A stretch of DNA of 64,000 bases, taken from Stigonema ocellatum SAG 48.90 = DSM 106950. GTDB taxonomy: Bacteria > Cyanobacteriota > Cyanobacteriia > Cyanobacteriales > Nostocaceae. Where the stretch lies: the NCBI GenBank assembly GCA_016903675.1, contig JADQBA010000025.1, forward strand, positions 12,301-76,300, written 5' to 3'. The translations under genes were made by a program, and so were the position numbers. Positions 32,509-40,965 of this stretch are shown here, piece by piece; position 1 is the stretch's first letter; each line of letters begins with the position of its first letter. The notes beneath the pieces were generated by a model. That model was not told the origin of the DNA, did no database searches, and worked only from the letters and a program-made list of their open reading frames with translations.

Positions 32509-33618
32509 TTAGGCTGAACGAATCGCACCATTCGCGCCATTATAATCAGCGTCACCCTTCCAACCACAGTGACCACACACAAAAGACTTGCCATTGCGAT
32601 AAGATTCACCCAATTCTGGATGAATGTGCAAGCACTTATGGCAAGTCTGAGATGTGTACCGAGGGTTAACAAAAACTAGCTTCACACCAAACTTCACAGC
32701 TTTGTAGACCAAGAACTGTCGTAGCTGATAGAACGCCCAAGAGTTGGCTCGTCGGCGCTCTGTTTTACTGCGTGGTTGCTGATTAGTCCGCTCCCTAATT
32801 CCGGTTAAGTCTTCCAAAGCAATGGTTTGTTCTTTAGCTTTGGCTTGCTGCACTGTGCGGCATGAGATGACGTGATTAATGTGTGTTTGGAAGCGTCTCT
32901 CCTTGCCGGACAACCGTTGCAAGAGCCGTCGGCAACGACGCCGACTGCTCCTTGTGCCCTTCGCGGCTTTTTTCTGGATAGACGCCCTTACTCGTGCATA
33001 CTTATCTCGAACTTTGGTTATTTTTTCGCCACTGTATTTCTCTCCATCTGAGGTGAACGCAATATCTGTACGACCTAAGTCAACGCCCAGCACCTTTTCT
33101 GTTTGGGCTGGAACTGGGGCTTCTGACTCAAGCTGAATATTTATGTAGTAGCTGCCATCCTTCCGTTTTGAGAGTGTGGCAGTTTTCGGATTTTTACCTT
33201 TAAGTAGGTCACGCTGATAGTCGCCGATGTGCATCTTAAAACGTTCCCGTCCACCGAGCAGGGTTAGACTGACTATCCAGTCTTGCTCCCGGAAGGTAAA
33301 CGTTCTCGCATCATAAGTGACGCTCGTGGGGGCAAACTTTTTAACAACATCACTTTTCAGTCTTGCGGTTTTGCGGTTGCCCGAAACCCGACGGACTGCG
33401 TGAATTGTTAACTGAGATGACAGCCCAAACAGCGCCCTAACATCGTGATAGATAAGTGATTGTATGCCTAGCTCATTGGTTAAATGTTCTGGGATTTTAC
33501 CGTTGATATATTCGCAAGCGTTCGCGAACACCTGTAATGTCTCGTCGATAAGAGTGACTTGTTCAGGTGTGACCTGGATTTTGCAAGATACGGTCAGAAC
33601 TTGTTTTTGCTTCTTCAT
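32509..33618 (-). CDS. tnpB: TnpB, RNA-guided nuclease family (canonical)
   Basis: 369 aa from ATG 33618. RuvC motif I is VLGVDLGRTDIAF, motif II IALEDLTG, and the zinc ribbon CHKC...CGHCGWKGD is followed by DADYNGANGAI (motif III). All catalytic acids and four Cys are present, so it should be active with an omega RNA made from its 3' end. Its ATG overlaps the stop of the upstream HTH gene (CCATGAAG), indicating coupled translation. No tnpA is adjacent; the nearest, at 35.0 kb, is divergent and separated by two genes. A right-end-like hairpin GGTTGAG/CTCAACC lies about 32418-32480. Confidence 0.88.
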   Translation of the reverse strand: MKKQKQVLTVSCKIQVTPEQVTLIDETLQVFANACEYINGKIPEHLTNELGIQSLIYHDVRALFGLSSQLTIHAVRRVSGNRKTARLKSDVVKKFAPTSVTYDARTFTFREQDWIVSLTLLGGRERFKMHIGDYQRDLLKGKNPKTATLSKRKDGSYYINIQLESEAPVPAQTEKVLGVDLGRTDIAFTSDGEKYSGEKITKVRDKYARVRASIQKKAAKGTRSSRRRCRRLLQRLSGKERRFQTHINHVISCRTVQQAKAKEQTIALEDLTGIRERTNQQPRSKTERRRANSWAFYQLRQFLVYKAVKFGVKLVFVNPRYTSQTCHKCLHIHPELGESYRNGKSFVCGHCGWKGDADYNGANGAIRSA

Positions 33619-33848
33619 GGTTGATACTGAAGTAAATCTCCAGGAGTACAATTCAATGCTTTGCAAAGTAGCTCTAGAGTTTCTCTGTCCAACCTTTTAG
33701 GCATTTCACGACATGCCTTTAATTTAGAGATTGTACTTGGATGAAGACCAGTAATTTCTGCTAGTTTTCCTGTCTTAATTTCGCGCTCAAGCATCAAATA
33801 AGCTAAGTTCCACTTGATTGTCATTGGGAGTGATACGGTGCATTGCAT
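33615..33848 (-). CDS. Small Xre-family HTH regulator coupled to tnpB
   Basis: 77 aa (or 69 aa from the ATG at 33824). The helix-turn-helix is EREIKTGKLAEITGLHPSTI then SKLKACREMPKRLDRETLEL and LCKALNCTPGDLLQYQP, a classic Cro/CI-type small regulator. The stop TGA overlaps the start of tnpB. A likely role is autoregulation of the HTH-tnpB unit; some bacterial HTH genes are co-mobilised with TnpB. It is preceded by AAAGGGTAA, a weak ribosome-binding site for the 33848 start. Confidence 0.75.
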   Translation of the reverse strand: MQCTVSLPMTIKWNLAYLMLEREIKTGKLAEITGLHPSTISKLKACREMPKRLDRETLELLCKALNCTPGDLLQYQP

Positions 33849-34038
33849 CTTAAAATTACCCTTTAACGAGTGGAATCTAGTTTAAAAGTCTCTTAATCCA
33901 ACCTTTTTGTCAATATTCTATTTTTAATCCTTGATATCTAGTCGTAATGACTAGAATATAGACAGAAAGAAAGCGCTTACTTGTCTGGACAACATGGAAG
34001 AGCGCTCTGTTTATTCCAAAAATATGGAGATTTACATT

Positions 34039-34488
34039 ATGCCACTTCTAAGGCTGGGCATCAAAAAGCCTATTGCTATTGGATTAGCAATCTTGTTGTC
34101 TTTGGGAATTCGTCCTTCAAAAAGTGAAGCTAACCCAGCGATGCTGTTAGCCCCAGAATTATGCGCCACTGGCATTGGATGTGTAGTTGGTGCTGTCATC
34201 GTAGTCGGCGGTGTTGCGTATATTATTCAGCAGCGCAACGGTCACAAAGTCTTGATACCAAAAGACACGGGTGTTACCTATAGCCGACCGCTCTCAGGAA
34301 TCGAGGCGGCAAAAATGGGCGATGCCCATTGGGCGAGAGAAGTTACAGATTGTTACAAGATTGGTAAAAGAATTGGGAAGAAGCCAAAAGCACATTATCC
34401 AGCATCCGGATCTGAAAAGGGCAGGGTCGATCCCAGACAAAAACGGACAACCTTGCATTTTTGGGCAGTCAATTCGGGTACTAGTTGA
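34039..34488 (+). CDS. Exported or membrane protein of unknown function, 3' end altered
   Basis: 149 aa from ATG 34039 (GGAG nine bases upstream; upstream Mets at 33994 and 34024 are weaker). An N-terminal signal-like segment KKPIAIGLAILLSLG is followed by SEANPAM, then a second hydrophobic stretch (GCVVGAVIVVGGVAYIIQ). A small periplasmic or membrane-anchored protein. The last ~17 residues (from about DPRQKRTTLHF) are encoded by a MITE-like repeat beginning at 34432, so the natural C-terminus is lost. Family unknown. Confidence 0.5.
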   Translation: MPLLRLGIKKPIAIGLAILLSLGIRPSKSEANPAMLLAPELCATGIGCVVGAVIVVGGVAYIIQQRNGHKVLIPKDTGVTYSRPLSGIEAAKMGDAHWAREVTDCYKIGKRIGKKPKAHYPASGSEKGRVDPRQKRTTLHFWAVNSGTS

Positions 34489-34575
34489 GAAGTCATGTCA
34501 ATTACTGCCCAAAAATGCCCAAGATCTTGAGACTAACGAGTAAGTTTTATAGAAGGTTGTCCGTTTTTGTCTAGG
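34432..34575. repeat. MITE-like element, GACAAAAACGGACAACCTT ends
   Basis: AGACAAAAACGGACAACCTT at 34435 is matched by its inverse ending about 34573; a second inner inverted pair (TTTTTGGGCA/TGCCCAAAAA) makes a longer stem. About 144 bp. It truncates the upstream gene. Confidence 0.8.
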
Positions 34576-34639
34576 AAAAGTGTAGCGGATTTTGGTGTAT
34601 CTTCCCAGGCGAACAAACAAGTTTTGACAAGGGGGCAAA

Positions 34640-35020
34640 ATGAACAATCCAAAAAGTGCTGCTGAATCAAAAGAATTGTTAGCAGAAATATTCGATGACG
34701 CAACAGCTTGCTTTTACATGACCCTAGAAGGAATAAACGTTTCTTCTGATGACCCAATAATAGGTGAATTGACGACAACTTTATTCATAAAGCATGAAAT
34801 TGACAATACATCCAATAAACGGGAGTATCCAAAACCAGGAGATAGATTGGAGAACTATCACGTTAATCGCGAAACAGGTGCATATTACATAACTCCGTCC
34901 CACTGGGTTGTTTATGAAGTCGAGATTTTCCCGAATAGTAACCCGCAAATCATGAGGGAGGTGGTAATTGCTTGGTGCAGGCTATCGCCTATTGCACAAA
35001 AAACACAGGTGTCAGAGTGA
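34640..35020 (+). CDS. Hypothetical protein (126 aa)
   Basis: ATG 34640 with GGGGGCAAA upstream. The protein is acidic with no membrane segment; it begins MNNPKSAAESKELLAEIFDD and has the aromatic-rich SHWVVYEVEIFP. I do not recognise a domain. It overlaps the IS200-type transposase by 4 bp (GTGA), which could be chance or coupling if it is cargo of that element. Codon use looks coding. Confidence 0.5.
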   Translation: MNNPKSAAESKELLAEIFDDATACFYMTLEGINVSSDDPIIGELTTTLFIKHEIDNTSNKREYPKPGDRLENYHVNRETGAYYITPSHWVVYEVEIFPNSNPQIMREVVIAWCRLSPIAQKTQVSE

Positions 35021-35484
35021 ATTACAAATCAACAGCTAGGTCTGTCTCCGACTTAAAAGCACATCTGGTATTGACTACCAAATACCGCAAAAAAGTAATT
35101 ACACCTGTTATGCTGAACCGATTAACTGAATTAATTCAGCACATCTCACAAAAATGGGGTTGTGAAGTAATCGAGTTTAATGGTGAGGCTGACCACGTTC
35201 ACCTATTATTCCGGTACTATCCTCAGATGCAATTGTCGAAGTTCGTGAATGCTTTAAAGTCTTACACGAGTCAAGTCATTCGTAAAGAGTTTTTGGCAGA
35301 AATAAAACAAGTTTACTGGGGTAAACCAGTTTTCTGGAATGGTGCCTACTTTATTGCTTCATGTGGTGGCGTAACGGTCGAAGTCCTCAAGCAGTACGTG
35401 CAAAACCAGAACTCCCCGACTGAGTCCGAGCAGAGAGAGGCGACTCCTCACCCATCCCGCTCATCCCGCCAGCCTGACGGCTGA
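35017..35484 (+). CDS. tnpA: IS200/IS605-type Y1 transposase TnpA
   Basis: 155 aa from GTG 35017. It begins with a divergent N-terminus, then LKAHLVLTTKYRKKVIT, the HUH motif DHVHLLF and the catalytic Tyr in LKQYVQNQ. Single-strand transposase that acts with hairpin ends. The tail (NSPTESEQREATPHPSRSS) extends into the element's end, a common feature. GC-rich hairpins downstream (35450-35560, CCCTCCGGGACAG among them) probably form the right end. It has no adjacent tnpB in the same direction. Confidence 0.85.
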   Translation: MNYKSTARSVSDLKAHLVLTTKYRKKVITPVMLNRLTELIQHISQKWGCEVIEFNGEADHVHLLFRYYPQMQLSKFVNALKSYTSQVIRKEFLAEIKQVYWGKPVFWNGAYFIASCGGVTVEVLKQYVQNQNSPTESEQREATPHPSRSSRQPDG

Positions 35485-35824
35485 CATCGATTCGGGGATG
35501 CGTTCGTCGTCGCCCCGTCATTCCTCCCATCACTGCCCTCCGGGACAGTGTGGGACTCCTGACGGGTTAGTTGAATAAGCCCTAGATTTTTTGGTTAAAC
35601 TTGAAAATCCAAAATTTTTCCTCTGGAATTGCAACAGATTTTAACCGTTAGTTTAAATCTAGGCAAAGCTGGGTAAACGTAGGTTCGCTACGCTTACGTG
35701 GCTGACTAGACCTAGACACGGCAACGGATACCCCAAAAGCCCAATTTTCTTGAGAGTGCCCCACAGGCGGCGCACCACCCGTTAAGCGTTAGTATTAGAG
35801 CAGCGATCCCTTCGGTGAGCTTCG
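35485..35824. other. Non-coding stretch: IS200 end and dispersed repeats
   Basis: Contains GC-rich hairpins belonging to the IS200-type right end (to about 35570), then AT-rich DNA and two small palindromic repeats (GTAGGTTCGCTACGCTTACG at 35680-35700; CCCTTCGGTGAGCTTCGC near 35810). The piece GTGCCCCACAGGCGGCGCAC near 35757 resembles one near 20375. No gene seen. Confidence 0.5.
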
Positions 35825-37903
35825 CTAACGCACCATCAGCACCACCACTGAGCGCCCCTCAGCTTGATATTCTTGAGCTGCAATTAAGGGTGCAGTTTTC
35901 AAATCGTAGAAATCCTCAGGAGATGGCAAGGCAGTATCTACAATTTGGTGCCAGCCCTCTCCACTACCCAAAAGTGGTAGTTCAAATGTTAACGGCTCCC
36001 AATAAGCATTGAGGATAATATGTAGATGCTCATTCAATTTTGGGTGACGCAGGGTGAATGCCAGACTAAGGGAATCATTCCCCCAATCAGGCTGCCCTAG
36101 TGTCGTGCCATGCCAGACGATGTGTGGCTCATGAGAGCCAGAGGTAACACTGAGAAGTTTTTTTTGCTGAAAGATTTCTAAGGATTGGGTGAAGTGAATC
36201 AGCCCTCGGAAAAATCGCAGTAAATCCTTGTGTTTTTCGATACTGCTCCAGTCAAACCAACTCAGTTCATTGTCTTGGCAGTAACCATTGTTATTCCCCT
36301 TTTGCGATCGCCTGACCTCATCTCCCATGAGCAACATCGGCGTTCCTTGGGAACATAAAAGGATGGTGAAGAAGTTTTTGATTTGTCGCAAACGCAGTAC
36401 TTCGATTTCTGGATCATCCGTAACCCCCTCGACGCCACAACTCCAACTATTATTCTCATTGGCTCCGTCACAGTTATTTTCACCATTAGCTTCATTGTGT
36501 TTGTAGTTGTAAGAAACTAAATCATTTAATGTGAAACCATCGTGACAGGTAATAAAGTTAATACTATGATTAGGCTTGTAGTCTGGTCGCAAGTAGATAT
36601 CTGGGCTACCCATAACGCGAGCAGCTAATCGACTCACCATACCCGGATCGCTTTTCACAAAACGGCGCACATCATCGCGGTAGGGACCGTTCCATTCAGC
36701 AAAGCGATCGCTCCCTTCGAGAAAGCTTCCTACCTGGTATAGTCCAGCCGCATCCCAAGCTTCAGCAATCACCTTTGTTCCCACCAGAACTGGGTCTGTT
36801 TCTATCGCCCATAGAACAGGCGAATCGGCAGAGGGCTGACCTAATTTGTTCCGAGATAGGACAGATGCTAAATCAAAGCGGAAACCGTCTACATGCATTT
36901 CGGCTACCCAGTAGTACAAACTATCTAAAATCATGCGTGCAACCATAGGATGATTCGCTTTCAAAGTATTACCGCAGCCACTGTAGTTACTGTATTCAGT
37001 TTGGTTTGGCGCAAGAAGGTAGTAAGCCTGGTTGTCTAATCCCTTAAATGACAATGTTGGCCCATCTTGACTACCTTCTGCCGTGTGGTTAAAGACAACA
37101 TCTAGAATCACCTCAATCCCGGCTCGGTGAAGTGCTTTGACCATATCACGAAATTCATTTAACGGGTCTAAGCGATCGCAACGGGAACTGTAATGGCTGT
37201 GGGGTGCAAAGAAGCTGATCGTACTGTAGCCCCAGTAGTTCTTGTGACTAAAACGTGCATCATAAGGATCAAACTGATGAATTGGTAACAATTCGACTGC
37301 GGTTACTTCTAATTCCTTCAAATAAGGAATTTTCTCAATGAGTCCTGCGTATGTACCGCGTTTTTCGGGAGACACACCAGATGAGGGGTGACGGGTAAAA
37401 CCATCTATATGCAATTCATAAATGACTGTTGTCGCATAAGGAGTCCGTAGGGGAACATCCTCCTCCCAGTTGTAGGTTTTGGGATCAGGTGCTACCACCG
37501 CCCGTAGTGCTTGGGCACAATTATCCTTGCCAAAACAGCTAGCTGCTTCACGACTATAACTATCCCAGCCTACTACCGCTCGCGCATAGGGGTCAAGTAG
37601 TACCTTACTCCTATCAAACCTTAGTCCCTGATCTGGCGCATAAAGTCCATGTGCGCGATAAGCGTAAACCTGCCCAGCACCAATATCTGACACCAAGATA
37701 TGCCAATAGTAGGAGGTTTTGTTCTGCTTTTTGTCTAGCTGAATTACACAGTTGGGTTGGGGTGCATCCGGCTCATCAAAGAGCAATAATTCCAGTCCAG
37801 TGCAGCTTGAGAATACCGAGAAATTGACACCATTAGGGGTAACTGTAGCGCCAATTGGAAAAGGTTGACCTGGCAAAATAAGAGGAAGCATTTTGTTGAA
37901 CAT
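35825..37903 (-). CDS. glgX: Glycogen debranching enzyme / isoamylase (GlgX)
   Basis: About 692 aa from ATG 37903 (AGGAG just before; Met at 37891 also possible). An N-terminal CBM48/isoamylase domain (GATVTPNGVNFSVFS) is followed by the GH13 barrel: region I DVVFNHT, region II DGFRFDLAS (nucleophile Asp), region III IAEAWD (acid-base Glu), region IV FITCHDGFT. GlgX cleaves alpha-1,6 branches of glycogen in the cytosol. Gene is monocistronic by appearance; the previous gene on the strand ends over 100 bp upstream. All catalytic residues present. Confidence 0.92.
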   Translation of the reverse strand: MFNKMLPLILPGQPFPIGATVTPNGVNFSVFSSCTGLELLLFDEPDAPQPNCVIQLDKKQNKTSYYWHILVSDIGAGQVYAYRAHGLYAPDQGLRFDRSKVLLDPYARAVVGWDSYSREAASCFGKDNCAQALRAVVAPDPKTYNWEEDVPLRTPYATTVIYELHIDGFTRHPSSGVSPEKRGTYAGLIEKIPYLKELEVTAVELLPIHQFDPYDARFSHKNYWGYSTISFFAPHSHYSSRCDRLDPLNEFRDMVKALHRAGIEVILDVVFNHTAEGSQDGPTLSFKGLDNQAYYLLAPNQTEYSNYSGCGNTLKANHPMVARMILDSLYYWVAEMHVDGFRFDLASVLSRNKLGQPSADSPVLWAIETDPVLVGTKVIAEAWDAAGLYQVGSFLEGSDRFAEWNGPYRDDVRRFVKSDPGMVSRLAARVMGSPDIYLRPDYKPNHSINFITCHDGFTLNDLVSYNYKHNEANGENNCDGANENNSWSCGVEGVTDDPEIEVLRLRQIKNFFTILLCSQGTPMLLMGDEVRRSQKGNNNGYCQDNELSWFDWSSIEKHKDLLRFFRGLIHFTQSLEIFQQKKLLSVTSGSHEPHIVWHGTTLGQPDWGNDSLSLAFTLRHPKLNEHLHIILNAYWEPLTFELPLLGSGEGWHQIVDTALPSPEDFYDLKTAPLIAAQEYQAEGRSVVVLMVR

Positions 37904-38047
37904 TTCTCCTAACATTACCCATACCACCGGACCCCAGGAGAAACCGTAGCAGAACCGCTCAGTGTCGGGTTACCAGCAGCATCGACCGGTGCAGTGGCAA
38001 AAACATCAGAAAACCTGGGCTGGCGCTCTTGAAGCACCGTTTGCCCC

Positions 38048-38497
38048 TCATTGTTTCGCCTTCGGATAGAACAAATATGTCACCCACTTACTCAGTTGGG
38101 TTTCACCCTCTATAAAAGACTCATCGCCCTCATAAATAAATGTCAGAAAGTAGTATAGTTCCTCTTGCGTGTGGACAAACTTACCGTGTTCTATCTGCCG
38201 AGTTATTTTCACAGAGGTAGCCTTCTCTAACGGAGGGAGGGGGAAAAGTTTCAAGCTCACACATAATGGAGGCTCATCAACGAGGTCTTTAGTCCCCCGA
38301 TCTAACACTGGTAAAATCACCCACTCCTGACCCCACGGATGTGGAGTCGGCGAAATAATTTGTAGGTCAGGGGTGTTTTTATCGACCCAGTACCATCCTC
38401 CCCGATTGAAAGATTTAACAAGGATGTAATTGTCTTCGGGTGGCAGTTGCCCGATAAATTTCAGAAAACCCGTATCTTGCCGATCAATTAGGTTCAT
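38048..38497 (-). CDS. Hypothetical cyanobacterial protein (149 aa)
   Basis: Start at ATG 38497 preferred because CAGGAATT lies just upstream; an upstream Met (38551) also exists. Begins MNLIDRQDTGFLKFIGQLPP with WYWVDKNTPDLQ and an acidic, aromatic C-terminal half (YYFLTFIYEGDESF). No recognised domain, no membrane segment. It lies 65 bp downstream of the receiver gene on the same strand, so the pair may be one operon. Function unknown. Confidence 0.6.
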   Translation of the reverse strand: MNLIDRQDTGFLKFIGQLPPEDNYILVKSFNRGGWYWVDKNTPDLQIISPTPHPWGQEWVILPVLDRGTKDLVDEPPLCVSLKLFPLPPLEKATSVKITRQIEHGKFVHTQEELYYFLTFIYEGDESFIEGETQLSKWVTYLFYPKAKQ

Positions 38498-38562
38498 GAC
38501 GATAATTCCTGAAGACAGTACGCAGTATTTTAAAAAGCTTTGAGTTGCCAAAGTTACAGCAA

Positions 38563-39066
38563 TTAAAAAGTCAACTGCTTTTCAACACTTAGTTCCCCAT
38601 GTCTAGGGACATGACCCAAAATCCGTTGAGCGATCGCATATGAGGACTGTTGACAAATTGCTAAACAGGCAAGCACAGCAACGAACTCATCAAAATCCAG
38701 GGGTTTGGTGAACCACAGGTCAAACCCAACACACAGAGCACGTTGAAGCATCTTTTCATTGCCATAGCCTGTCACAGCAATGGCTAGCACTACTTCCCCT
38801 CGCTCTCCCGCTTTGGTTCTCACTTGTTGAATCAGGGCATAGCCATCCTCATGAGGCAAGGCAATCTCACTCACGAGGACATTAGGTTGCCATTGCACAA
38901 ATATTTCCAAAGCTCGCTTAGCTAAAGATGCTGTTTGCACCTTGGCACCATAAGGTTGCAGCAGCAGCGTCATCAAATCGCAGTAATCGACATTATTGTC
39001 TACAACCAGTACTTGCAGCCCTTGGAGGGATTGAAGATTAGTCGGAAATTTATTATTTGGATACAT
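38563..39066 (-). CDS. Single-domain response regulator with Glu at the phospho-acceptor site
   Basis: 167 aa, one receiver domain (about 17-138). Beta1 VLVVDNNVDYCD gives one acidic pocket residue plus Asn; the phospho-acceptor position reads VLVSEIALPHEDGY, with Glu where most relatives have Asp (SDI/LDI); the Thr is in AVTGY and the Lys in FTKPLD. The Asp-to-Glu change would mimic the phosphorylated state or prevent phosphotransfer. The short C-terminal extension has no output domain. Likely a protein-protein signalling element. Start ATG 39066. Confidence 0.8.
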   Translation of the reverse strand: MYPNNKFPTNLQSLQGLQVLVVDNNVDYCDLMTLLLQPYGAKVQTASLAKRALEIFVQWQPNVLVSEIALPHEDGYALIQQVRTKAGERGEVVLAIAVTGYGNEKMLQRALCVGFDLWFTKPLDFDEFVAVLACLAICQQSSYAIAQRILGHVPRHGELSVEKQLTF

Positions 39067-39419
39067 GGTAGCCCCAATCGTGATTTCACGTGCAACACTG
39101 CTAAAAAATCTCGTATCCCTAGGGCGGAGTTAACCGGGTGTAGGGTGACTGATGTCTTATTGATTTCCCTACAGCATGATAGGGTGATGTTTCATTTCTG
39201 GGGTTATTTGTTTAACTACAATATAAAAATTAACAAAAGTGTCTTTACTGAATTCCTTTTTTCCGCTCTGGTTTTTTAAACTGGCATTTCCTGTCTAAAA
39301 CTGTTGACTAAAATACATCCAGACAATGGTGGGGCAGCAACTACAATGTCAGCCATGTATTTCACCTAGTAAGCGTGGAATTTGTTAACAAGGTTTAGTA
39401 TGACACCCTGTTGTCATAA

Positions 39420-39460
39420 ATCATGTTTGAGCAAGCGTTTGAATAGCGTATAAATTGTAT
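39420..39460 (+). promoter_or_regulatory. Recurrent tandem-site motif (copy A)
   Basis: ATGTTTGAGCA then AGCGTTTGAATA then GCGTATAA: two TTTGA half-sites one helical turn apart followed by a conserved GTATAA. One of six copies in the window. Confidence 0.5.
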
Positions 39461-39620
39461 ATTTTGTACTATAAATATTCCAAGCATTAAAATAAATTGC
39501 AAGCCGATAACCTCAAACCATGCCTCAGGAAATACAAAAATACTATCGCTGAAATTAACAATATCTATTTTAAGAATATTCCCCTATTTAATACATTCGG
39601 TGCAGTTTTAACATAAATGA

Positions 39621-39667
39621 ACCACAGTTGTAGGGGCGCAAGGCCGCAGCGCCCCTACAACTGTGGT
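39621..39667. repeat. Perfect 19-bp stem palindrome
   Basis: ACCACAGTTGTAGGGGCGC and its exact complement with a 9-nt loop. A common cyanobacterial palindromic repeat; could terminate transcription weakly. Confidence 0.7.
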
Positions 39668-39747
39668 CTATTTACCTGAAAATGGGTGTAAGTCCTCACC
39701 ACTAGTGCTAAAAACCCTCGGTAATTCATAGAGGACACTGCTCACCA

Positions 39748-39797
39748 ATAGCAGATTTATTGTCAGGTATTAGCCAAAATAATTGGCAGACTCTAAG
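39748..39797. repeat. 50-bp perfect direct repeat, first copy
   Basis: ATAGCAGATTTATTGTCAGG and onward to GGCAGACTCTAAG; the identical 50 bases recur at 40141-40190. A GTAGGGTGGGCACTGCC repeat follows this copy. Confidence 0.8.
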
Positions 39798-39799
39798 TA

Positions 39800-40138
39800 G
39801 TGTAGGGTGGGCACTGCCAGCCCTTTCAATGCGAACGAATGTACTATATTTTTTGCCGCTCTATTAATCCTTGTGCTATCGTCCTTACGGGAATTTCTTC
39901 TGTCAAAATACTCAAACAAAGGGTTAATATTTTCACCGTCTTTGATCTTGCGATCGCATTAATTTCTATGGATGACTTGGATCTATGATTTTTGGCTCTA
40001 GTCTGGGAGCGGGTTTCAGTCTTCGCTTTAGTAGTACATCCGTTCGGATTGAAAGGGCTGGGTGGGCACTGCCCACCAAAACCCTGATATGGTGGGCAGT
40101 GCCCACCCTACGTATATTTCAAAAATCAAATACGATTC
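39800..40138. other. Non-coding stretch between the 50-bp repeats
   Basis: AT-rich DNA with a GGTGGGCACTGCCCACC palindrome (about 40066-40082), repeated in variant form at 40090-40115. No gene recognised. Confidence 0.5.
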
Positions 40139-40140
40139 CT

Positions 40141-40190
40141 ATAGCAGATTTATTGTCAGGTATTAGCCAAAATAATTGGCAGACTCTAAG
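40141..40190. repeat. 50-bp perfect direct repeat, second copy
   Basis: Identical to 39748-39797. It abuts the MITE at 40190-40354. Confidence 0.8.
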
Positions 40191-40354
40191 AGGATGTTTT
40201 CAAAGTCCTTAGTGATGTATCAAATACTTTGAGATCCCCCTAAATCCCCCTTAAAAAGGGGGACTTGGATTCCAGTTCCCCCCTTTTTAAGGGGGGTTAG
40301 TTCCGATCAATAAGTGTTTCGATACCGCCAACAACTTTTCAAACAACCTCTAAG
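40190..40354. repeat. MITE-like element, AGAGGATGTTT-type ends
   Basis: AGAGGATGTTTTCAAAGT at the left and, inverted, AGAGGTTGTTTGAAAAGT at the right. The centre has two CCCCCTTAAAAAGGGGG-type tracts. The right end forms the 3' end of the pentapeptide gene. Confidence 0.7.
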
Positions 40355-40611
40355 AGATCGTTGTGAATTCTCCCATCAGGCATTTTTGCCCCCCTCAGAA
40401 TAGCCCTGCTAAAATTGGCTCCTTTGAGTCCAGCCCAGTTTAGATTAGCATCGCTTAGATCTGAGTTGCTTAAGTCGGCGTTGCTCAAATGTGCCCCAGT
40501 CAAATCTACCCCACTCAAATTTGCTTTAGATAAACGTATCCCTCTCCAGTCTGCCTCTCTAAAATTTCTTTCCCCGGCTGCATATTGCCTCAAAACTTCA
40601 TTGGCATCCAT
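40339..40611 (-). CDS. Small pentapeptide-repeat protein
   Basis: 90 aa from ATG 40611. After MDANEVLRQYAAGERNFREA it has about ten A(D/N)LSX-type pentapeptides (LSKANLSGVDLTGAHLSNAD, LSNSDLSDANLNWAGL), which form a quadrilateral beta-helix. The ending MPDGRIHN is typical of such small cyanobacterial proteins; the last residues (DLLEVV) come from the adjacent MITE. Function unknown, cytosolic. Confidence 0.75.
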   Translation of the reverse strand: MDANEVLRQYAAGERNFREADWRGIRLSKANLSGVDLTGAHLSNADLSNSDLSDANLNWAGLKGANFSRAILRGAKMPDGRIHNDLLEVV

Positions 40612-40965
40612 ATTGGTAGCCTCGCAACGTGTAGCGTTGTCGCTATATATATATCTATTATAATCCACAATCCCCCAGTATAACATCACTTGTTAATTCT
40701 TAGCAATCGCATCTTGTTACAGTCTGTGACTTTTGTATGATTTAAATAGAGCAGAAGATATTTAGTGTATGATTTAAATAGCTCAGAAAATATTTAGCAT
40801 ATTAAAAGGTATAAAATAGTTAGTAGAGATATCCAGAAATGATGTAGGGAAGTATTGCAATCCGCCCCAAAAGCGGATTTCAGCGAACGTATAATTAATT
40901 TTCACGACTATGTCTAGTGTTCATAAAAATTTAAGTTGTGAATTTTAATATGGGTTTTTTGTCTT

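Noticed and set aside
32509..35484. One IS605 element with divergent tnpA and tnpB
   Set aside because: Two unrelated genes, a MITE and an HTH gene coupled to tnpB lie between them; no shared ends were seen.
37928..38047. C-terminal gene fragment on the minus strand (FSDVFATAPVDAAGNP)
   Set aside because: Open frame of about 40 codons with no start, no family recognised; could be chance.
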